DNA of 64,000 nt from Streptomyces sp. S4.7 (GCF_010384365.1 NZ_CP048397.1:2418001-2482000), one strand, 5' to 3'. Counted from the first letter of the stretch, positions 44,884 to 53,836 are shown. Translations and numbers: made by a program. Notes: generated from the letters alone by a model not told the origin.

Positions 44884-46686
44884 TCACTCGGCGGGCCACG
44901 GCACCACCGGTGAGCGGTAGTAGTCGATACCCAGCGCCGTCAGCCGCGGCCCCTGCGCCGCGAGCCGGTACTTGTACGTGTCCCAGTCCCGCGCCGACTG
45001 CGGGGACCAGCCGATCTCCGCGACACCCGGCAGCCTCGGGAACGCCATCTCCTCGATGTGGTCGCTGGTCGACAGGGTCTCCGTCCAGAGCGGCGCCTCG
45101 ACGCCGAGCACCGCTCCCGGGGCGACGCCCGCGTCGGCGAGATAGGCCGCCGGGTCCCAGTCGTAGGAGCGGTTCACCTCCACCAACCCGGCCCAGGACT
45201 GGCCCAGTTGGGTGTTCCGGTCGTACTTCATGTCCAGGTAGACCCGGTCGGCCGGCGAGAGGATCAGCTTCGTGCCGCCCTTCGTCGCCTCGGCGACCTG
45301 CGCGCGCTCTGCGGCGCCCGTGGCGTCGTAGCCCCAGTACTGGGCCACCGCGCCCTTCACCGGATCGGCGCCGGTCAGCTGGTGCCAACCCACCACCTTC
45401 TTGCCGTACTTGCCCACCACCGCCTGTGTCCGCCGCATGAACTCCACATAGTCCTCATGGCTGGTGGAGTGCGCCTCGTCGCCGCCGATGTGCAGGTACC
45501 TGCCGGGTGTCAGCTCGGCCAGCTCGCGCACCACGTCGTCCACGAAGTCGTACGTGATCTCCTTGGACGCGCACAGCGAGCTGAAGCCGACGGCTGTTCC
45601 GGTGTAGAGCGGCGGCACGACTCCGTCGCAGTTCAGCTCGGCGTACGAGGCGAGCGCCGCGTTCGTGTGGCCCGGCATGTCGATCTCCGGGACGACTTCG
45701 AGATGGCGGGACGTGGCGTAGCGCACCAGTTCGCGGTACTGGGCCTTGGTGTAGTACCCGCCCGGTCCGCCGCCGACCTGCGTCGAACCGCCGTGTGCGG
45801 CCAGCCGCGGCCAGGAGTCGATCGCGATGCGCCAGCCCTGGTCGTCCGAGAGGTGCAGATGCAGCGTATTGATCTTGTAGAGGGCCAACTGATCGATGTA
45901 GCGCTTGACTTGGTCGACGCTGAAGAAGTGCCGTGAGACGTCGAGCATGGCGCCCCGGTACGCGTAGCGCGGCTTGTCCGTGATGGTGCCGCCGGCGACC
46001 TTCCAGGGGCCGCGCTGCCGGCTGTCGCGCTCCACGGCGGCGGGGAGGAGCTGCCGCAGTGTCTGGACGCCGTGGAAGAGCCCGGCGGGCTCGCGGGCGG
46101 TGAGGGTGACACCGTCCCGGTCCGACTCCAGCCGGTATCCCTCGTCGCCGAGCGCGCGGTCCCGGTCGCCGGACACCAGCCGCAGCCGGATCACGTCGTC
46201 GCCGTGCCCGCGGCCGGGGCGGTCGTCGGTGATCCGCAGGCCGTAGCCGGTGGAGGGGCGCAGCAGCCCCGCCAGATAGGTGCCGACGCTCCGCGCCTCG
46301 CGGGAGTCGTCGTCGACCCGGATGCGGGTCGAGCCGGTGATGGCGTACGGCTTCCCGCCCGGCCGCACCGAGGCGGGCGCGGGGACGACGTCGCCGAGCG
46401 GGCGGACGGACTGGGCTGCTCCGGCCGCCGTACGCCAGCCGCCACCGCCGCCACCGCCTCCGCCGCCGCCCACACCGCCGCCGCCCCCGTCTCCGGGGTC
46501 CGCGGCCGCGACTCCGCCGGAGGCGGCCAGGCACGAGAAGAGGGCTACGGCGACGAGGAGCGGCGCGCGCAGACGCCGGGACGGGGGCCGCGGGGAGGCG
46601 CGGGGTGCGGTGGGCGTGCGTAACGCGGAAAGGACTCGGGACGTGGGAGGTGTGGGGGATGTGGGGGACGTTCCGTGCTGTCTCAC
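44884..46686 (-). CDS. Secreted beta-N-acetylhexosaminidase (GH20)
   Basis: 600 residues. A signal/anchor helix (LLVAVALFSCLAASGGVAAA), then a poly-glycine run, then a GH20 beta-N-acetylhexosaminidase: N-terminal GH20b domain (DVVPAPASVRPGGKPYAIT...), and the catalytic barrel with YRGAMLDVSRHFF, LHLHLSDDQGWRI, EIDMPGHTNAALASY and the catalytic Asp-Glu pair in HIGGDEAH. Releases GlcNAc from chitin or peptidoglycan fragments outside the cell. GTG 46686 has GAAGGGG upstream. In S. coelicolor it directly follows desABCD. Confidence 0.92.
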   Translation of the reverse strand: MRQHGTSPTSPTPPTSRVLSALRTPTAPRASPRPPSRRLRAPLLVAVALFSCLAASGGVAAADPGDGGGGGVGGGGGGGGGGGWRTAAGAAQSVRPLGDVVPAPASVRPGGKPYAITGSTRIRVDDDSREARSVGTYLAGLLRPSTGYGLRITDDRPGRGHGDDVIRLRLVSGDRDRALGDEGYRLESDRDGVTLTAREPAGLFHGVQTLRQLLPAAVERDSRQRGPWKVAGGTITDKPRYAYRGAMLDVSRHFFSVDQVKRYIDQLALYKINTLHLHLSDDQGWRIAIDSWPRLAAHGGSTQVGGGPGGYYTKAQYRELVRYATSRHLEVVPEIDMPGHTNAALASYAELNCDGVVPPLYTGTAVGFSSLCASKEITYDFVDDVVRELAELTPGRYLHIGGDEAHSTSHEDYVEFMRRTQAVVGKYGKKVVGWHQLTGADPVKGAVAQYWGYDATGAAERAQVAEATKGGTKLILSPADRVYLDMKYDRNTQLGQSWAGLVEVNRSYDWDPAAYLADAGVAPGAVLGVEAPLWTETLSTSDHIEEMAFPRLPGVAEIGWSPQSARDWDTYKYRLAAQGPRLTALGIDYYRSPVVPWPAE

Positions 46687-46815
46687 AGGCTTGGGCCCCT
46701 TCAGGGAATTCAGGACTGTGGTGCGGAGCAACCGAACTTCCCCATCCGAACCCAACGCCCCGTCGGTGGTCAAGGTGTAGACCATTTCTCGGCGCCTCGA
46801 TGGAACAATCGGCGC

Positions 46816-47733
46816 ATGGCGGAAATCATCCAGAAGGACGGCACCTGGACCTTCGACGGCGACACGGTGCGCATAGTGCCCGGCAGCGACAAGCGCGTGA
46901 GTCTGCTGCGCAAGTCGCTCGGTGAAGTCGCCGTGCCGCTCCGGGCGTTGGCGGGCATCACCTTCGAGCCGGGCCGCAAGTCCGGCCGGCTCAGGCTGCG
47001 GCTGCGCGACGGCGCCGACCCGCTCACGAGGGTCGCCGGTGGCAAGCTGGACGACGGCTCCGATCCGTACCGGCTGACCGTGGAGAACGACCGCGCGGGC
47101 GTCGCGGAGTACTTCGTCGACGAGGTGCGCAACTCCCTGCTGCTCGACGAGGTCGGCACGGGTCCCACCGAGCGCTATCTGCTGCCCGGCCCCGCCCTGC
47201 CGATCACGATGGGCGCGGGCGACGGGACGGCCACCTTCGACGGGGAGGAGATCCGGCTGGAGTGGAACTGGAAGACGGAGGAGTCGAAGTCCTCGCGGGG
47301 CACCACCACCCTCTCGCTCGGCGATGTGGAGGGTGTGGAGTGGCGGCCGAGCGCCGGTATGGAGAACGGCTTCCTGCGTTTCCGCGTCGGCCGGGGCAAT
47401 TCCCCGGCGCCCAAGTACGACCCGCACGCCGTGGAGCTGTACGGCTTCCGCAAGGACCCGCTGATGGCGCTGGTGGCCGCCGCCGTGGTCGCCCGGCTGC
47501 CGCACCCGAACGCGGGAGCCGCCGCGCCCGCGCTCCTGGCCAAGACGCCCGAGCCCGCCGACGCCGTCCCCGCGCCGGCCGGCGCGACCGCTCCCGTTCC
47601 GGCCCCGGCGAGTGGCGACGATCATGACGCGCTGCTGCGCAGGCTGCGGGAGCTGGGTGAGCTGCACCAGGCCGGGATCCTGACGGCGGAGGAGTTCACG
47701 ACCGCCAAGCAGGCCGTGCTGAAGCGTCTCTGA
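46816..47733 (+). CDS. DUF4429 domain protein with C-terminal SHOCT helix pair
   Basis: 305 residues. Two DUF4429 copies (about 1-110, IIQKDGTWTFDGDTVRIVP; and 120-235, GDGTATFDGEEIRLEWNW), each a PH-like beta fold, then an Ala/Pro linker and a SHOCT module at the end (DALLRRLRELGELHQAGILTAEEFTTAKQAVLKRL), an oligomerisation motif. Function unknown; often membrane or stress associated in actinobacteria. Divergent from the hexosaminidase across 129 bases. Confidence 0.85.
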   Translation: MAEIIQKDGTWTFDGDTVRIVPGSDKRVSLLRKSLGEVAVPLRALAGITFEPGRKSGRLRLRLRDGADPLTRVAGGKLDDGSDPYRLTVENDRAGVAEYFVDEVRNSLLLDEVGTGPTERYLLPGPALPITMGAGDGTATFDGEEIRLEWNWKTEESKSSRGTTTLSLGDVEGVEWRPSAGMENGFLRFRVGRGNSPAPKYDPHAVELYGFRKDPLMALVAAAVVARLPHPNAGAAAPALLAKTPEPADAVPAPAGATAPVPAPASGDDHDALLRRLRELGELHQAGILTAEEFTTAKQAVLKRL

Positions 47734-47761
47734 ACAGCCTCCCGGAGGGGATCATGGGCAC

Positions 47762-47783
47762 TCCTGCCCGATATCGGGCAGGA
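47762..47783. terminator. 22-base perfect palindrome, probable terminator
   Basis: TCCTGCCCGAT/ATCGGGCAGGA has no spacer. It can fold into an 8-base GC stem with an ATAT loop followed by ATTCTT, fitting a terminator 28 bases past the DUF4429 gene. A dimeric protein operator for the downstream gene is the alternative. Confidence 0.55.
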
Positions 47784-47821
47784 TTCTTGCAAAGGGCCTG
47801 ATTCGCCCGCAGTATCTACGG

Positions 47822-48103
47822 GTGCTCGAACGCCGTTCACCCTCGTCCCACGACGACCTCGTCGACCATCTGGTCCGCAGCACCGCGCTCCCGCGCGGGG
47901 AGGCGGCCCGGGTGGTCCTGGACGTCCTGGCGTACTTCGACGAGACCACCGAGGAGTTCGTCCGGCGCAGGCACCGCGAGCTCCAGGGCGGCGGCGCCCA
48001 GAACCCGGAGATCTTCGAGCGGATCGCGGCCGAGCTGCCGCACCGCGCGGTGGCGCCGCCGGAGCTGTCCCTCAGACAGCTCCGGCGCATCGTCTACGGC
48101 TGA
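47822..48103 (+). CDS. Conserved small hypothetical protein
   Basis: 93 residues, helical and charged (HDDLVDHLVRSTALPRGEAARVVLDVLAYFDETTEEFVRRRHRELQGGGAQNPEIFERIAAELPHRAVAPPELSLRQLRRIVYG). It has strong Streptomyces codon bias throughout. The middle recalls DNA-binding HU-like or regulatory small proteins only loosely; I do not assign a family. GTG start without a clear ribosome site, possibly a leaderless transcript. The glmS gene follows 78 bases later on the same strand. Confidence 0.7.
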   Translation: MLERRSPSSHDDLVDHLVRSTALPRGEAARVVLDVLAYFDETTEEFVRRRHRELQGGGAQNPEIFERIAAELPHRAVAPPELSLRQLRRIVYG

Positions 48104-48181
48104 GCGCGCCGTGGGGCCGCCCACCGGCGCCTCACGCACACCACGGGACATTGACGCATCGACGGATGGGCAGAGACTGAT

Positions 48182-50011
48182 ATGTGCGGGATCGTCGGTT
48201 ACATCGGAAGGCGTGACGTCGCTCCACTGCTGCTTGAGGGCCTGCAGCGGCTGGAGTACCGGGGTTACGACTCCGCGGGCCTGGTCATCACCGGCAAGGC
48301 GGCGGCGGGCAAGCCCGCGGCCCTGAAGATGGTCAAGGCCAAGGGCCGCGTCCGTGAGCTGGAGTCCCGCGTCCCCAAGCGCTTCGCCGGCACCACGGGC
48401 ATCGCCCACACCCGCTGGGCCACCCACGGCGCCCCGAGCGACGAGAACGCGCACCCGCACCTCGACCCCGAGAACAAGGTCGCCCTCGTCCACAACGGGA
48501 TCATCGACAACGCCACCGAGCTGCGCGTGAAGCTGGAGGCCGACGGTGTCGTGTTCCTCTCCGAGACCGACACCGAGGTCCTGACGCATCTCATCGCGCG
48601 CTCGCAGGCCGAGACGCTGGAGGAGAAGGTCCGCCAGTCGCTGAAGCAGGTGGAGGGCACGTACGGCATCGCCGTCCTGCACGCCGACTTCGCGGACCGT
48701 ATCGTCGTCGCACGCAACGGCTCGCCCGTCGTCCTCGGCATCGGCGAGAAGGAGATGTTCGTCGCCTCCGACGTCGCCGCGCTGGTCTCCCACACCCGCC
48801 AGGTCGTCACGCTGGACGACGGCGAGATGGCCACCATCAAGGCCGACGACTTCCGTACGTACACCACCGAGGGCTCCCGCACCTCGGCCACGCCGACCAC
48901 CGTGGAGTGGGAGGCCGAGTCGTACGACATGGGCGGCCACGACACGTACATGCACAAGGAGATCTCCGAGCAGGCCGACGCCGTGGACCGGGTCCTGCGC
49001 GGCCGGATCGACGACCGGTTCTCCACGGTGCACCTCGGCGGCCTCAATCTGGACGCGCGGGAGGCGCGCGGGGTGCGGCGCATCAAGATCCTCGGCTGCG
49101 GCACCTCGTACCACGCGGGTCTCATCGGCGCCGGGCTCATCGAGTCGCTGGCGCGGATCCCGGCGGACGCCGAGCCCGCGTCCGAATTCCGCTACCGCAA
49201 CCCCGTCGTGGACCCCGACACGCTCTACATCGCCGTGTCGCAGTCGGGTGAGACGTACGACGTCCTGGCCGCCGTGCAGGAGCTCAAGCGCAAGGGCGCC
49301 CGGGTGCTCGGCGTGGTCAACGTCGTCGGCTCGGCGATCGCCCGCGAGACCGACGGCGGTGTGTACGTGCACGCGGGCCCCGAGGTCTGTGTCGTCTCCA
49401 CGAAGTGCTTCACCAACACGGTCGTGTCGTTCGCGCTGCTGGCTCTGCACCTTGGCCGGATCCGCGATCTGTCGGTCGCCGACGGCAAGCGGATCATCGC
49501 GGGGCTGCGCAGGCTGCCCGGCCAGATCGAGGAGATCCTCGGGTCCGAGGCCGAGATCAAGAAGGTGGCGGAGGAGTACGCGGATGCGAAGTCGATGATG
49601 TTCATCGGCCGCGTGCGCGGCTATCCGGTGGCGCTCGAGGCCTCCCTGAAGCTCAAGGAGATCTCGTACATCCACGCCGAGGCCTATCCGGCGTCCGAGC
49701 TGAAGCACGGACCGCTCGCGCTCATCGAGCCGGCGCTGCCGACGGTCGCGATCGTGCCGGACGACGACCTGCTGGAGAAGAACCGCGCGGCGCTGGAGGA
49801 GATCAAGGCACGCAGCGGCCGGATCCTGGCGGTCGCACACCAGGAGCAGCCGAAGGCCGACCAGACGATCGTGGTACCGAAGAACGAGACGGAGCTGGAC
49901 CCGATCCTGATGGGGATTCCGCTTCAACTGCTCGCTTATCACACGGCGTTGGCGCTGGGCCGGGACATCGACAAGCCGCGCAACCTCGCGAAGTCCGTGA
50001 CGGTGGAGTAG
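48182..50011 (+). CDS. glmS: Glucosamine-fructose-6-phosphate aminotransferase
   Basis: 609 residues, complete. N-terminal glutaminase with the nucleophilic Cys exposed after Met removal (MCGIVGYIG), GLQRLEYRGYDSAGL and THTRWATHGAPSDENAHPH; then two SIS domains (KILGCGTSYHAGLIGAGLIE, SQSGETYDV; MMFIGRVRGYPVALEASLKLKEISYIHAEAYPASELKHGPLALIE) and the C-terminal DKPRNLAKSVTVE. Makes glucosamine-6-phosphate, first step to UDP-GlcNAc. In Streptomyces genomes this locus holds one of two glmS copies (glmS2 in S. coelicolor), beside adpA and the hexosaminidase that supplies GlcNAc. Confidence 0.95.
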   Translation: MCGIVGYIGRRDVAPLLLEGLQRLEYRGYDSAGLVITGKAAAGKPAALKMVKAKGRVRELESRVPKRFAGTTGIAHTRWATHGAPSDENAHPHLDPENKVALVHNGIIDNATELRVKLEADGVVFLSETDTEVLTHLIARSQAETLEEKVRQSLKQVEGTYGIAVLHADFADRIVVARNGSPVVLGIGEKEMFVASDVAALVSHTRQVVTLDDGEMATIKADDFRTYTTEGSRTSATPTTVEWEAESYDMGGHDTYMHKEISEQADAVDRVLRGRIDDRFSTVHLGGLNLDAREARGVRRIKILGCGTSYHAGLIGAGLIESLARIPADAEPASEFRYRNPVVDPDTLYIAVSQSGETYDVLAAVQELKRKGARVLGVVNVVGSAIARETDGGVYVHAGPEVCVVSTKCFTNTVVSFALLALHLGRIRDLSVADGKRIIAGLRRLPGQIEEILGSEAEIKKVAEEYADAKSMMFIGRVRGYPVALEASLKLKEISYIHAEAYPASELKHGPLALIEPALPTVAIVPDDDLLEKNRAALEEIKARSGRILAVAHQEQPKADQTIVVPKNETELDPILMGIPLQLLAYHTALALGRDIDKPRNLAKSVTVE

Positions 50012-50111
50012 CAACCCGCGGCGCTGGAACCGCGACTGACGTCGGATCGGTACGGCTGCGGGTGCCGCCGTCGGCGCGGCTGCGGATCGGTACGGCCGCG
50101 GGGAGGCGGGG

Positions 50112-50277
50112 CTAGGGTCTGTCGTTTGGATCAGGCCGGATCAGGGAGCGGGGTCCGGTGCGTGCGATCGCAAGGCGGAGGAGGGAGACAACGCGGAGCG
50201 TTGGCGACCGACGACAACGCGGCGGGCGTGCGTGCCAGGGACCGCGAGCCCGGCAAGATCCGAACGACAGACCCTAG
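50112..50277. mobile_element. Complete MITE (subtype B) with CTAG ends
   Basis: 166 bases bounded by 21-base inverted repeats (CTAGGGTCTGTCGTTTGGATC, one mismatch), each ending in CTAG, suggesting CTAG target duplication. No coding capacity. It shares internal ggtgcgtgcgatcgca (50157-50172) with the 60 kb element. Inserted so its right CTAG forms the stop codon region of the universal stress gene. Confidence 0.88.
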
Positions 50278-50795
50278 GGGATGACCACGACGGGCCGTTG
50301 GGCCCGTCGTGCCAGCCGCCCCGCCACCGTGCCGAAGATGCGTCCGACGATGCCGTGCGTCGAGCCGACGACGATCGCGTCGGCCGAGTACTCCTGGCCG
50401 ACCTCTTCGAGCTCGTGGCAGATGTCGCCACCGCGCTCGACGAGGATCCACGGCACCTCGGTGAGGTAGTCGGCGCAGGCCAGTTCGAGACCGAGGACTT
50501 CGGTGCGGTGGTCCGGGACGTCCACGAAGACGGGGGGCTCGCAGCCCGCCCAGACGGTGGTGGGCAGCCGATTGGCCACATGGACGATGATCAGGGCCGA
50601 GCCTAGCCTGCGGGCCATTCCGATGGCGTACGCGAGCGCGCGCTCGCTGGAGGTCGAGCCGTCGAAGCCGACCACCACTCCGTGCCGGAAGGCGGGATCG
50701 CAGGAGTGGCGTGTCTCTTCCGCCGCTTGCAGGTCCGACGCGGGGTCGGTCAGCTGCTCGCGGTCAGCGGGTTCGGGGATTTCGTGACCGGCCAT
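50274..50795 (-). CDS. Universal stress protein family
   Basis: 173 residues, single UspA domain: GVVVGFDGSTSSERALAYAIGMARRLGSALIIVHVANRL, and the C-terminal ATP-binding GSTHGIVGRIFGTVAGRLARRAQRPVVVIP (G-2x-G-9x-G pattern). It ends at a TAG that lies inside the MITE terminal CTAG, so the original C-terminus may have been altered. The start is uncertain: ATG 50795 lacks a good ribosome site; an upstream in-frame start would add 18 residues. Confidence 0.82.
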   Translation of the reverse strand: MAGHEIPEPADREQLTDPASDLQAAEETRHSCDPAFRHGVVVGFDGSTSSERALAYAIGMARRLGSALIIVHVANRLPTTVWAGCEPPVFVDVPDHRTEVLGLELACADYLTEVPWILVERGGDICHELEEVGQEYSADAIVVGSTHGIVGRIFGTVAGRLARRAQRPVVVIP

Positions 50796-51170
50796 CGATG
50801 TCTCGGCGAAGAGGGTCCTTGCGTGAAGGAGCAACAGTTGACGTGGCAACGGAGCTGTGTCTGGGAATCATCTTCCCAACCCCTTACCCCCAAGGGTACG
50901 GCGACACTCCTCTTCTGCCCATGCGCCGCCGCTCCACACGCGGCGTCCCAGGGAGCATGCCCGAGGCCGTCAGGGATCGCAACGCCGGATGGCACGTACA
51001 CAGGGACGCGTACAGGCGGCCTCGACACGCCGCGCACCGGGGCCCCGGGCGCGGGCCACCCGGGGGGTGGTAAGTGACCGGACGGCCGGACGCCTCGTTG
51101 ATCATGGGTCCCCCGTGATGGCTGCGGTCACTCCAGTCACCACGGCCACCCCCGTCACCAGGGAGCTCAC
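50796..51170. other. Intergenic region, no gene
   Basis: Between the stress gene and a small membrane gene. No frame with convincing bias and start. Probably the promoter region of the stress gene. Confidence 0.45.
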
Positions 51171-51437
51171 GTGTCCGTACGACCGCACCACCACGACTCC
51201 CCCTCGGGACCGGACTCCCCGTCGGCCGCCCCGGCCGCGTCCGCCGCCACCGTCACCGCACCCGTCGCACCCGCCGTCCCCGCCTCGCCCACCGCCACCG
51301 CCGACTCCGCCGGCGATGTGGTTCGCTGGGCCGCGTTCAGTTGTCTGCTCGTGCCGGTCGTGCTTGTCGTATTCGGTACGTCGGTCGGCGGAGCCGCCGT
51401 ACCGGCGCTCCGTCCGGGTTCGGCGTACGGCGGGTAA
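51171..51437 (+). CDS. Small membrane protein upstream of adpA
   Basis: 88 residues. An Ala/Pro/Thr/Ser-rich N-terminal half is followed by one transmembrane helix (WAAFSCLLVPVVLVVFGTSVGGAAVPAL) near the C-terminus. GTG start with GGGAG well placed, and high third-position GC across the frame support a real gene. Function unknown; frames antisense to it are shadows. It is followed by about 450 bases of adpA leader. Confidence 0.65.
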   Translation: MSVRPHHHDSPSGPDSPSAAPAASAATVTAPVAPAVPASPTATADSAGDVVRWAAFSCLLVPVVLVVFGTSVGGAAVPALRPGSAYGG

Positions 51438-51887
51438 CACCAAGTCCCGGGGGGCGCGTCAGGGCGCGCGGGCACATGACTGACGTGCGCCGGGCGATTG
51501 GCGCTTCCTGGCCCGCACACCCGTAAATTTTCAGCCAACTTCACCCCTGCGACCGATCCTTGGCGAAATGGCCTGTCAACCCCCTTGCCACCAGGGCAGA
51601 GAGGTCCTTTCCGGCCGCGAACGGCCTACGGGGACGGGCCATGCACGCGAGGCGCACTTCCCTGTGAGCCGCCTGAGTGGAACGCTTCGTGATCGAATGC
51701 TTCGCGCCAAGTTGCCTTGTCGACATAGCGCTGGATAGCGAACTTGTCACGCCGGCACCACGGGACACAGTAGATTCGATCATGAGTATCGAAGACTGGG
51801 GTCCCGTGCAAAACCGAGGGGAATCGTGCAGGAGCGAAAGACCCGACACGAACGGGGAGACGAGAACACCGAGGGGGGCTTAGCGCC
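51438..51887 (+). promoter_or_regulatory. Long upstream region of adpA
   Basis: 450 bases without a credible gene, AT-richer in the middle. Streptomyces adpA genes typically have long regulatory leaders bound by ArpA/BldD and AdpA. I did not find an exact AdpA consensus site by eye. Confidence 0.5.
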
Positions 51888-53108
51888 ATGAGCCAGGACT
51901 CCATTGCCGCACCGGAGTCAGCACGAAAGCTTTCCGGCCGCCGCCGCCGAGAAGTCGTCGCAGTGCTGCTGTTCAGTGGTGGGCCCATCTTCGAGAGCTC
52001 CATCCCGCTCTCCGTGTTCGGCATCGACCGTCAGGATGCCGGGGTCCCGCGATACCGGCTGCTCGTGTGCGGTGGGGAGGAAGGTCCGCTGCGCACCACC
52101 GGCGGCCTCGAACTCACCACGCCCTACGGCCTGGAGGCGATCGGCAGAGCGGGCACGGTGGTCGTCCCGGCCTGGCGGTCGATCACCTCGCCGCCGCCGC
52201 CCGAGGCGCTCGACGCGCTGCGCCGCGCGCACGAGGAAGGCGCCCGGATCGTCGGACTGTGCACCGGCGCGTTCGTGCTCGCCGCGGCCGGTCTGCTGGA
52301 CGGCCGCCCGGCGACCACGCACTGGATGTACGCGCCGACGCTCGCCAAGCGGTATCCGTCCGTCCATGTCGATCCGCGCGAACTGTTCGTGGACGACGGC
52401 GATGTGCTCACCTCCGCGGGCACGGCGGCCGGAATCGATCTGTGTCTGCACATAGTGCGTACGGATCACGGGACCGAGGCCGCCGGGGCACTGGCGCGCA
52501 GGCTCGTCGTCCCGCCGCGGCGCAGTGGCGGTCAGGAGCGCTATCTCGACAGGTCTTTACCAGAAGAGATCGGCTCCGACCCGCTCGCCGAGGTCGTGGC
52601 CTGGGCGCTGGAGCATCTGCACGAGCAGTTCGACGTGGAGACTCTGGCCGCCCGCGCCTACATGAGCCGCAGGACGTTCGACCGCCGCTTCCGTTCGCTC
52701 ACCGGCAGCGCGCCGCTCCAGTGGCTGATCACGCAGCGCGTGCTCCAGGCGCAGCGGCTGCTGGAGACCTCCGACTACTCGGTGGACGAGGTGGCCGGCC
52801 GCTGCGGCTTCCGCTCACCGGTGGCGCTTCGCGGGCACTTCCGGCGTCAGCTGGGCTCGTCCCCCGCCGCGTACCGGGCCGCCTACCGGGCCCGCCGTCC
52901 GCACGGGGACCAGCTCGCGCCGACGGCGATGGAACAGGTCGTACCGGCGCAGCCGTCCCCGCACGCCCGGCGGACGGCGGCGGCCACCGCGCCGTCCGGT
53001 TCCGCGACGGCCTCGTCGACGGTGCCGGAGCCGGTCAAGTCCTACTCGGAGGCTTTCGCCGCCGGCCAGGGCCGCCCGAGCCTGCCCGGCCAGAGGAGCG
53101 CACCGTAG
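51888..53108 (+). CDS. adpA: AraC-family master regulator AdpA
   Basis: 406 residues. DJ-1/PfpI-like amidase-fold dimerisation domain (about 20-200, with IVGLCTGAFVLAAAGLLDGRPATTHW), then two AraC HTH motifs (VETLAARAYMSRRTFDRRFRSLTGSAPLQWLITQRVLQAQRLLETSDYSVDEVAGRCGFRSPVALRGHFRRQLGSSPAAYRAAY, about 245-330), and a low-complexity tail. Leu224, between the domains, is encoded by TTA (52557-52559), so translation needs the bldA tRNA as in other Streptomyces. AdpA switches on aerial growth and secondary metabolism. Followed 11 bases later by orn, its conserved neighbour. Confidence 0.95.
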   Translation: MSQDSIAAPESARKLSGRRRREVVAVLLFSGGPIFESSIPLSVFGIDRQDAGVPRYRLLVCGGEEGPLRTTGGLELTTPYGLEAIGRAGTVVVPAWRSITSPPPPEALDALRRAHEEGARIVGLCTGAFVLAAAGLLDGRPATTHWMYAPTLAKRYPSVHVDPRELFVDDGDVLTSAGTAAGIDLCLHIVRTDHGTEAAGALARRLVVPPRRSGGQERYLDRSLPEEIGSDPLAEVVAWALEHLHEQFDVETLAARAYMSRRTFDRRFRSLTGSAPLQWLITQRVLQAQRLLETSDYSVDEVAGRCGFRSPVALRGHFRRQLGSSPAAYRAAYRARRPHGDQLAPTAMEQVVPAQPSPHARRTAAATAPSGSATASSTVPEPVKSYSEAFAAGQGRPSLPGQRSAP

Positions 53109-53118
53109 GGTAAGGCGC

Positions 53119-53712
53119 ATGAACGATCGAATGGTGTGGATCGACTGCGAGATGACCGGGCTCTCGCTGACGGACGACGCACTCATCGAGGTGGCCGCAC
53201 TGGTCACCGACTCGGAGCTGAACGTGCTCGGCGAGGGGGTCGACATCGTCGTGCGTCCCCCGGACGCGGCGCTGGAGACGATGCCCGAGGTGGTGCGGCA
53301 GATGCACACCGCCTCGGGCCTCCTCGACGAACTGGCCGGCGGCACGACCCTGGCCGAGGCCGAGGAGCGGGTGCTGGAGTACGTGCGCGAGCACGTCAGG
53401 GAGCCCGGCAAGGCGCCGCTGTGCGGCAACACGGTCGGCACCGACCGCGGCTTCCTGCTGCGGGACATGCCGGAACTGGAGGGCTACCTCCACTACCGGA
53501 TCGTCGACGTCTCGTCGGTCAAGGAGCTGGCGCGCCGGTGGTACCCGCGCGCCTACTTCAACAGCCCCGAGAAGAGCGGCAACCACCGGGCCCTGGCGGA
53601 CATCCGTGAGTCCATCGCGGAGCTGCGCTACTACCGTGAGGCGGTCTTCGTGCCGCAGCCCGGCCCGGACTCGGACACGGCGAAGGCGATCGCGGCGAAG
53701 CACGTGCTGTGA
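53119..53712 (+). CDS. orn: Oligoribonuclease
   Basis: 197 residues, DEDDh exonuclease: WIDCEMTGLSLTDD (first Asp-Glu), LCGNTVGTDRGFLLRDMPELEGYLHYRIVDVSSVKELARRWYP and NHRALADIRESIAELRYYRE (last His and Asp). Degrades 2-5 nucleotide RNAs and pGpG to mononucleotides. Closely follows adpA, as is standard in Streptomyces; expressed in part from the adpA transcript. Confidence 0.95.
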   Translation: MNDRMVWIDCEMTGLSLTDDALIEVAALVTDSELNVLGEGVDIVVRPPDAALETMPEVVRQMHTASGLLDELAGGTTLAEAEERVLEYVREHVREPGKAPLCGNTVGTDRGFLLRDMPELEGYLHYRIVDVSSVKELARRWYPRAYFNSPEKSGNHRALADIRESIAELRYYREAVFVPQPGPDSDTAKAIAAKHVL

Positions 53713-53836
53713 GCCGCGGGGCCCGCCGCCGGATCCACCGGGGGCGGTCCACGGGCCCGCCGAAACTCGGGCGCGAGCACCCTCGCGGACCCTGTACACT
53801 TTTTCTCGGCCGGTCGGGTACGCAATGACCGGGCGT

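Noticed and set aside
50043..50107. Repeated GCGGATCGGTACGGC after glmS as a mobile element
   Set aside because: Two short imperfect direct repeats only, no terminal inverted repeats; they lie outside the MITE.
51102..51443. Minus-strand Gly-rich open frame upstream of adpA
   Set aside because: Antisense to the small membrane gene, which has a ribosome site and a membrane helix; the glycine tract is the complement of its Ala/Pro/Thr codons.
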